DNA of 64,000 bases, from assembly GCF_001655615.1 (NCBI RefSeq), contig NZ_CP011567.1, forward strand, positions 3,791,001-3,855,000, in the 5' to 3' direction. Every line of letters begins with the position of its first letter. Position 1 is the first letter of the stretch. Source of the stretch: Pseudomonas sp. GR 6-02 (GTDB taxonomy: Bacteria; Pseudomonadota; Gammaproteobacteria; Pseudomonadales; Pseudomonadaceae). Below the pieces are notes generated by a model. It did no database searches. It saw only the letters and a list, made by a program, of their open reading frames with translations, and was not told the origin of the DNA. The translations under genes and the position numbers were made by a program. Positions 59,938 through 64,000 of this stretch are shown here, piece after piece.

Positions 59938-62793
59938 CTAAATCACCAGCGGGCCGTTGCTCGCCAGTTTGCCGCTGGTATTGGTCAGGGTGCCGAGCAA
60001 ATCGAGGGTGATCGCGCCCTTGCCCGCGAAGGTACCGGCGCTGTTGTTCAGATCGGTACCGGTGAAGCTGATGTCCTGCTGGGCATTGATGGTTGCATTG
60101 GCGTTGCTGAGGGTTTGGGCCTGGATATCCAGAGCGGCGCCGCTGTCGATCAAACCACCCTGGGCGTTATTCAGTGTTCCGGCAATGACGAAAGTTTGCG
60201 CACCGGCACTGGAAAGAATGCCGTTGTCGCTGTTGTCGAGGCTGGCCGCCGTGACCTTCAACGTGCCGTTACTGACCAGAGCGCCTGCGTTGCTGTTACG
60301 CACGGCACCGGTGAGGTCCACCAGCACGTCACCGTCGCGGCTCGACAAGGTGCCCTCATTACGGTTGTCGAGGCTGCCGCCTAGAAGGCTCAGGTTTTGC
60401 CAACCGGAAATCAGTCCATGGAGGTTAGTGGTGGTATCGGCGGTGAGGTCCAGTTGCTGACGGCTGATGAGTTTGCCGTCGCTGTTGTCCAGGTTGCGGC
60501 CCGTCAGCGTGTAGCTTTGGCTGCTGGAGAGTTCACCGCTGCGGTTGTTCAAGTCCCGCAGGTTGCGGATGCTCAGTTGACCGGTGGTGGTGATCAGGCC
60601 GTTGGCGTTGTTCAGGTCGCCCATGACGCCGCTGAAGTCGATGGTAATGGCACTGCCGAGCAACGAGCCGCCGTTCTGATTGTTCAAACTCGCCGCGTTG
60701 ATGTTCAGGTTTTGGGTGGCGTTGATCAGCCCCTTGTCCTGGTTATCGAGCTGGCCGGTAACCCGAAGATCGAGGTTGGTGCGGCTGGTAAGGGTGCCCT
60801 CGTTGTTGTTCAGGCTTCCGGCCTGTACATCGACGCTTTGCGCCGCGATCACGCCTTTGACGTTGGTCAGGGACTGCTGCACGCGCAGGGTCACGGCCTG
60901 GTTGCCGAGCAGTTTGCCGTTGCTGTTGTCGAGGCTGTCGGCCGCCAGCGTGAACGCTTGGGCACTGGAAATTTCGCCGTTGCGGTTGTCCACTTGCGCG
61001 AGGTTTTTTAGCACCAGCAACGGGGCGTTAATCAAACCGTTCTGGTTGTTCAGCTCGCCGTGATTCAGATCCAGCGCCAACGACGTAGCGCTGGTGAGCT
61101 GCCCACCATCATGCTGATCGAGACTGACGACACTGGCGGTCAGCGCTTTGTTGCTGGCAATCCGGCCCCCGCTGCTGTTATCGACCTTGCCGGCATTGAG
61201 GCTCAGGGCGTCGAGGCTGGTGAGTTTGCCGCCCTGATTATTCACCGTCGCCGTGGCGGTGATGCTCAAGGCCTGACCGGCGTTCACCAGCCCTGCCACG
61301 TTATCCAGAGTCGCCATGCGCAACGTCGCGGCGGCCAGGCTCGAGAGTTCGCCAGCGCGATTGTTCAGATAACCAAGGGTGGCGTTGAGATTACCGGTAC
61401 TGGTAATCAGACCATTGCCATTGAGGACCTGATTGGCCGCGAGATTGAGACTGCCGTTACTCAACACCCGACCTTTGTTCTGGTTATCCAGGGTCCCGGC
61501 GGTGATGTTGGCGGTTTGCCCGGCGCTCAGCGTACCGCCCTGGTTAGTCAGGGTCTGCGCGGCATTCGCGGTGAGATTGCGACTGGCAACCACGCTTTTG
61601 CCGCTGTTGTTGAGATTCTGCGCGCTCAGGCTCACATCACCCGTGGCGTTACGGCTGGTGTCAGCATTGACCCCGGCTTCGATGATGCTGTTGTTGGTCA
61701 GCACACCACCGGCACTCAGAACGATGCTGTCTCGCGCCGCAAGGGTTTGCTGGTTTGTCAGGTTGCCTTGGGTTTGTACGTTGACGGAGGTGCCGGCATA
61801 AACCGGGCCTTGGGCATCAAGGCTGGCGGCTTTGACATTCACCGCACCGGCAGCAGAAGTCTGCGCCAGGCTGAGATGGCCATTGGCGTCGAGCTGGATA
61901 TCACCACCGCTGGCGGCCAGGTTGCCGTCGAGTTTCACCCCGACCCCGGCTTCGGTGCCGACCAGTTTGATCGCCCCGGCGTACATCCCGCCCAAGGCCG
62001 ATGAGTCGATGGCCAGTTGCGGCTTGGCGCTGCCGTCATCGGCGCGGGCGGTGGCGTTGAGGTTGTCGGCATTGACGTCGTTGCGACCGGCGACGATGGT
62101 CAGGTTTTTCGCCTGAATCTCGGCGTTGATCTTCGCGCTGCGGGTGATGATTTCGAAGCTGTCGACGTTGTTGGCATTGAGCCCGACGCCATCAATCGTG
62201 ACGCTGCCCTGATCGACCTGAAAGCGATCCAGTCGACCGTTGTCGAGCACCGGTTTGCCGGTGGTCAACGTCACGCGTGGCGTGTTGATGAAACCGCAAC
62301 CGTTGCAGCTGATGCCGTAGGGGTTGGCGACGATGACCCGCGCCGATTGCCCCGCCACTTCGGTGTAACCGTGCAACTGGCTCGGGCTGCCACCGACGAC
62401 TTCGTTGAGGATGGTTTGCGCCGCGGCCCGGTTGGTCAGGTTGGGGTTGCCGACGATGATCCCGCCCAGTTGCGTCGCGCCGGTCTGCGCGGCGACGTTG
62501 TTGAGGATGACGCCTTGGGTGCCGACGTTGTAATCCTGAAACTGGTTATGCGACAGGCCGGTGCCGTTGGGGGTGGCGATCTGGATGATCGGCACGCCAT
62601 TGCCCGCCTGACCGAGGCTGGTGCCCGGTGTAGCCACGACGATGCCATCGGCCTGCGCCCACATCGGTTGCCAAAACATCACGTTGGCCAACAGGAACGC
62701 CAGTCCGCGCTTGGGCATGCCCAGGAAGTGCTCGCGGGTTTTCACGGCGGCAGAAGGTTGGCGAGCGAGAAAAGCGTAGTGGCGAACGTCCAT
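59938..62793 (-). CDS. cdiA: CdiA/hemagglutinin-type toxin, part 1 (N-terminal, TPS secretion domain)
   Basis: A 951-residue N-terminal part of a two-partner-secretion exoprotein. It has an extended signal peptide (~1-48, VMFWQPMWAQA), a TPS domain at ~50-320 (LSHNQFQDYNVGTQGVILNN, then IVANPYGISCNGCGFINTPR) recognised by CdiB, then filamentous hemagglutinin repeats. It ends at TAG 59938-59940; the next codons in the same frame (RAQQVDNQGGQLASQ) continue the repeat pattern without a gap. Full protein would be ~3048 residues. Gene order cdiB-cdiA-cdiI is the Pseudomonas/E. coli type. Confidence 0.88.
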   Translation of the reverse strand: MDVRHYAFLARQPSAAVKTREHFLGMPKRGLAFLLANVMFWQPMWAQADGIVVATPGTSLGQAGNGVPIIQIATPNGTGLSHNQFQDYNVGTQGVILNNVAAQTGATQLGGIIVGNPNLTNRAAAQTILNEVVGGSPSQLHGYTEVAGQSARVIVANPYGISCNGCGFINTPRVTLTTGKPVLDNGRLDRFQVDQGSVTIDGVGLNANNVDSFEIITRSAKINAEIQAKNLTIVAGRNDVNADNLNATARADDGSAKPQLAIDSSALGGMYAGAIKLVGTEAGVGVKLDGNLAASGGDIQLDANGHLSLAQTSAAGAVNVKAASLDAQGPVYAGTSVNVQTQGNLTNQQTLAARDSIVLSAGGVLTNNSIIEAGVNADTSRNATGDVSLSAQNLNNSGKSVVASRNLTANAAQTLTNQGGTLSAGQTANITAGTLDNQNKGRVLSNGSLNLAANQVLNGNGLITSTGNLNATLGYLNNRAGELSSLAAATLRMATLDNVAGLVNAGQALSITATATVNNQGGKLTSLDALSLNAGKVDNSSGGRIASNKALTASVVSLDQHDGGQLTSATSLALDLNHGELNNQNGLINAPLLVLKNLAQVDNRNGEISSAQAFTLAADSLDNSNGKLLGNQAVTLRVQQSLTNVKGVIAAQSVDVQAGSLNNNEGTLTSRTNLDLRVTGQLDNQDKGLINATQNLNINAASLNNQNGGSLLGSAITIDFSGVMGDLNNANGLITTTGQLSIRNLRDLNNRSGELSSSQSYTLTGRNLDNSDGKLISRQQLDLTADTTTNLHGLISGWQNLSLLGGSLDNRNEGTLSSRDGDVLVDLTGAVRNSNAGALVSNGTLKVTAASLDNSDNGILSSAGAQTFVIAGTLNNAQGGLIDSGAALDIQAQTLSNANATINAQQDISFTGTDLNNSAGTFAGKGAITLDLLGTLTNTSGKLASNGPLVI

Positions 62794-62817
62794 GTGAAAG
62801 GTCCCGATGCAGCGAAA

Positions 62818-64000
62818 TTAGAGGAAGAAATCCAGGCGGAAATAGATCGGCGCTTCGCGCTCGGTCAGGGTGTCCGGACGTTCCAGGGAATGGGCAAAAG
62901 TCACGCTGGCGGCCACATGCTGACCCCGGGCGAACAACTCCACGGAATCGCTGGACAGGCGCCCGTGCTGATCGCCGTTATAGCGGTCGCCACGGATCAC
63001 ACCCTGGTCGTAACCGAGGCTGGTGCCGTACTCGGCGAACACCGGGCGCAGCCATTCCAAAGTGATCGGATGGCTCCAGCGCAGTTCGTTGCGCCAGTAG
63101 CCGCCGCTGTCACCGGACAACGACTGGTCCTTGTAACCACGGATCGAAGACAGCCCTCCGAGGCTGGTGCGCTGCGGGCTGAACAGCACGTCTTCACTAC
63201 GCTGGCCGGTCATCAGGCTGCTGAAACTGAAGGACTCGCCCCACAGCTTGAACGGCTGCAGATAACTCGCGGTGGCGGTGTATTTGCGGTAACGCGCGTT
63301 CGGCTCGCCGGGGCCCGGATCACCGTTACCCTGGGCGTCGAACGCGCCGATGCCTTGTTGCATGCCCAGGTCGAGGTTGACGAAGGCACTGCCGACCCGC
63401 CGACCGTGGTTGATGCCGAACTGCGCTTCGCTGATGCGGTTGCTGCTCAGCTTGAGCTTGCTGTCTTCGATGAAGTTGTTGGTGCGCAGGTACGACAGGC
63501 CGGTGCTGAGGGAGGTCTTGCTCAGGGCGTCGCGATGGATCACCCGCTCGGCGCGCAACTGATGGTTTTCGCTGTCGCCGGTCTGCTTGAAATTGAAACC
63601 GTTGGCCTGGGCTTGCGAGCGGTACTCGCTCTGGCTGTAGGTGTAACTGAAGTTCCACCAGCCCCACGGCACGCTGTAATTGAGCAGCGCGTTGTTGGAG
63701 GTGTGCAGGTGATCGCTCACCGCATCATGACCGCCGCGCAGCATCAACTGATCGGCCAGGCCCAGCGGGCTGTCCCAGTCAAACGTCGTGCCCCACTGCT
63801 GCTCGCCGGTGCTGCGCTGGCCGTCGTTACTGCGCGACAACCCGACACGCCACGGCTTCTGCGGGGTGTTCTTGACCAACACCTCGCTGCCACCGACGTT
63901 CTTGCCCGGGGACAACTCCATCTGCGCCTGATTCGACGGCAAGCGGTTGAGCTGATCCACCATCTGCTCGATTTCCCGCAGATTGACCAGCTCCCCGCTC
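62818..64000 (-). CDS. cdiB: CdiB/ShlB-type TpsB outer membrane transporter (5' partial)
   Basis: The frame is open through the right window edge: beyond the Met at 63963 it continues as SGELVNLREIEQMVDQ, the end of a POTRA domain. The visible 390 residues include the beta-barrel domain (RSNDGQRSTGEQQWGTTFDW, then SIRGYKDQSLSGDSGGYWRN with the conserved VRGY/IRGY-type loop-6 motif) and end FRLDFFL with the C-terminal Phe typical of outer membrane proteins. It secretes CdiA, whose start is 24 bases downstream. Confidence 0.92.
   Translation of the reverse strand, partial: SGELVNLREIEQMVDQLNRLPSNQAQMELSPGKNVGGSEVLVKNTPQKPWRVGLSRSNDGQRSTGEQQWGTTFDWDSPLGLADQLMLRGGHDAVSDHLHTSNNALLNYSVPWGWWNFSYTYSQSEYRSQAQANGFNFKQTGDSENHQLRAERVIHRDALSKTSLSTGLSYLRTNNFIEDSKLKLSSNRISEAQFGINHGRRVGSAFVNLDLGMQQGIGAFDAQGNGDPGPGEPNARYRKYTATASYLQPFKLWGESFSFSSLMTGQRSEDVLFSPQRTSLGGLSSIRGYKDQSLSGDSGGYWRNELRWSHPITLEWLRPVFAEYGTSLGYDQGVIRGDRYNGDQHGRLSSDSVELFARGQHVAASVTFAHSLERPDTLTEREAPIYFRLDFFL

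Noticed and set aside
57964..60384. 806-residue open frame on the plus strand opposite cdiA
   Set aside because: It is the antisense of the hemagglutinin repeats; low-complexity Val/Ala/Gln composition mirrors the repeat codons, and no ribosome binding site or domain is seen.
53647..62793. Periodic repeats resembling a CRISPR or tandem array
   Set aside because: They are codon-level repeats of the filamentous hemagglutinin protein, not equal-length repeats with unique spacers.

Overview
The window looks like chromosome from a Pseudomonas of the fluorescens group. Support comes from the Pseudomonas-type REP palindromes (for example the GTAGGAGCGAAGC type at 36.8 kb), many small DUF proteins of that genus, a Kup transporter, an HscC/J-domain pair and a large two-partner-secretion adhesin/toxin locus. 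No rRNA, tRNA or CRISPR array was seen. Identifications rest on reading motifs and family resemblance, not on database searches. Layout: 0-8.5 kb holds an ABC exporter, two orphan small genes separated by MITE-like repeats, an AraC/LysE pair and a divergent MFS/LysR pair. 8.5-21.7 kb is an accessory region bracketed by two IS1182-type transposase remnants in opposite orientation. It holds a helicase-nuclease protein, a LysR regulator, a probable lone integron cassette (tautomerase), DUF4337 and LysE genes, and two HxlR-controlled oxidoreductase units of similar build. 21.8-34.4 kb is mostly ordinary chromosome: envelope and small secreted proteins, an alpha/beta hydrolase, Kup, an HWE histidine kinase, a SleB-type hydrolase, a CAP protein, a DeoR regulator and a LysR/quinone reductase pair. 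35.0-39.7 kb is a compact catabolic-looking operon (flavin monooxygenase, RidA, DUF1028, ArgE-like amidohydrolase) with a convergent LysR gene. 40.0-45.7 kb carries an hscC/J-domain chaperone pair between two 80-bp direct repeats, an HD hydrolase, and a DUF6124-like gene whose leader can fold over its own ribosome binding site. The two most interesting regions are at the end. At 45.7-49.2 kb three coupled genes encode a stand-alone isocyanide synthase (DIT1/PvcA family), a HAD phosphatase and a fusion of a second DIT1/PvcA domain to a TauD-type Fe/2-oxoglutarate dioxygenase; this is a candidate isonitrile pathway with unusual architecture. At 49.7-64.0 kb lies a contact-dependent inhibition (CDI) locus read right to left: cdiB (cut by the window edge), cdiA (interrupted by one in-frame TAG codon), cdiI, then a series of orphan toxin-tip and immunity modules. 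Three almost identical 67-bp palindromes sit at the module borders, and a RAYT-type transposase gene with related half-palindromes on both sides lies inside the same tract. The locus reads as an archive of toxin/immunity modules with a repeat family marking the joints.
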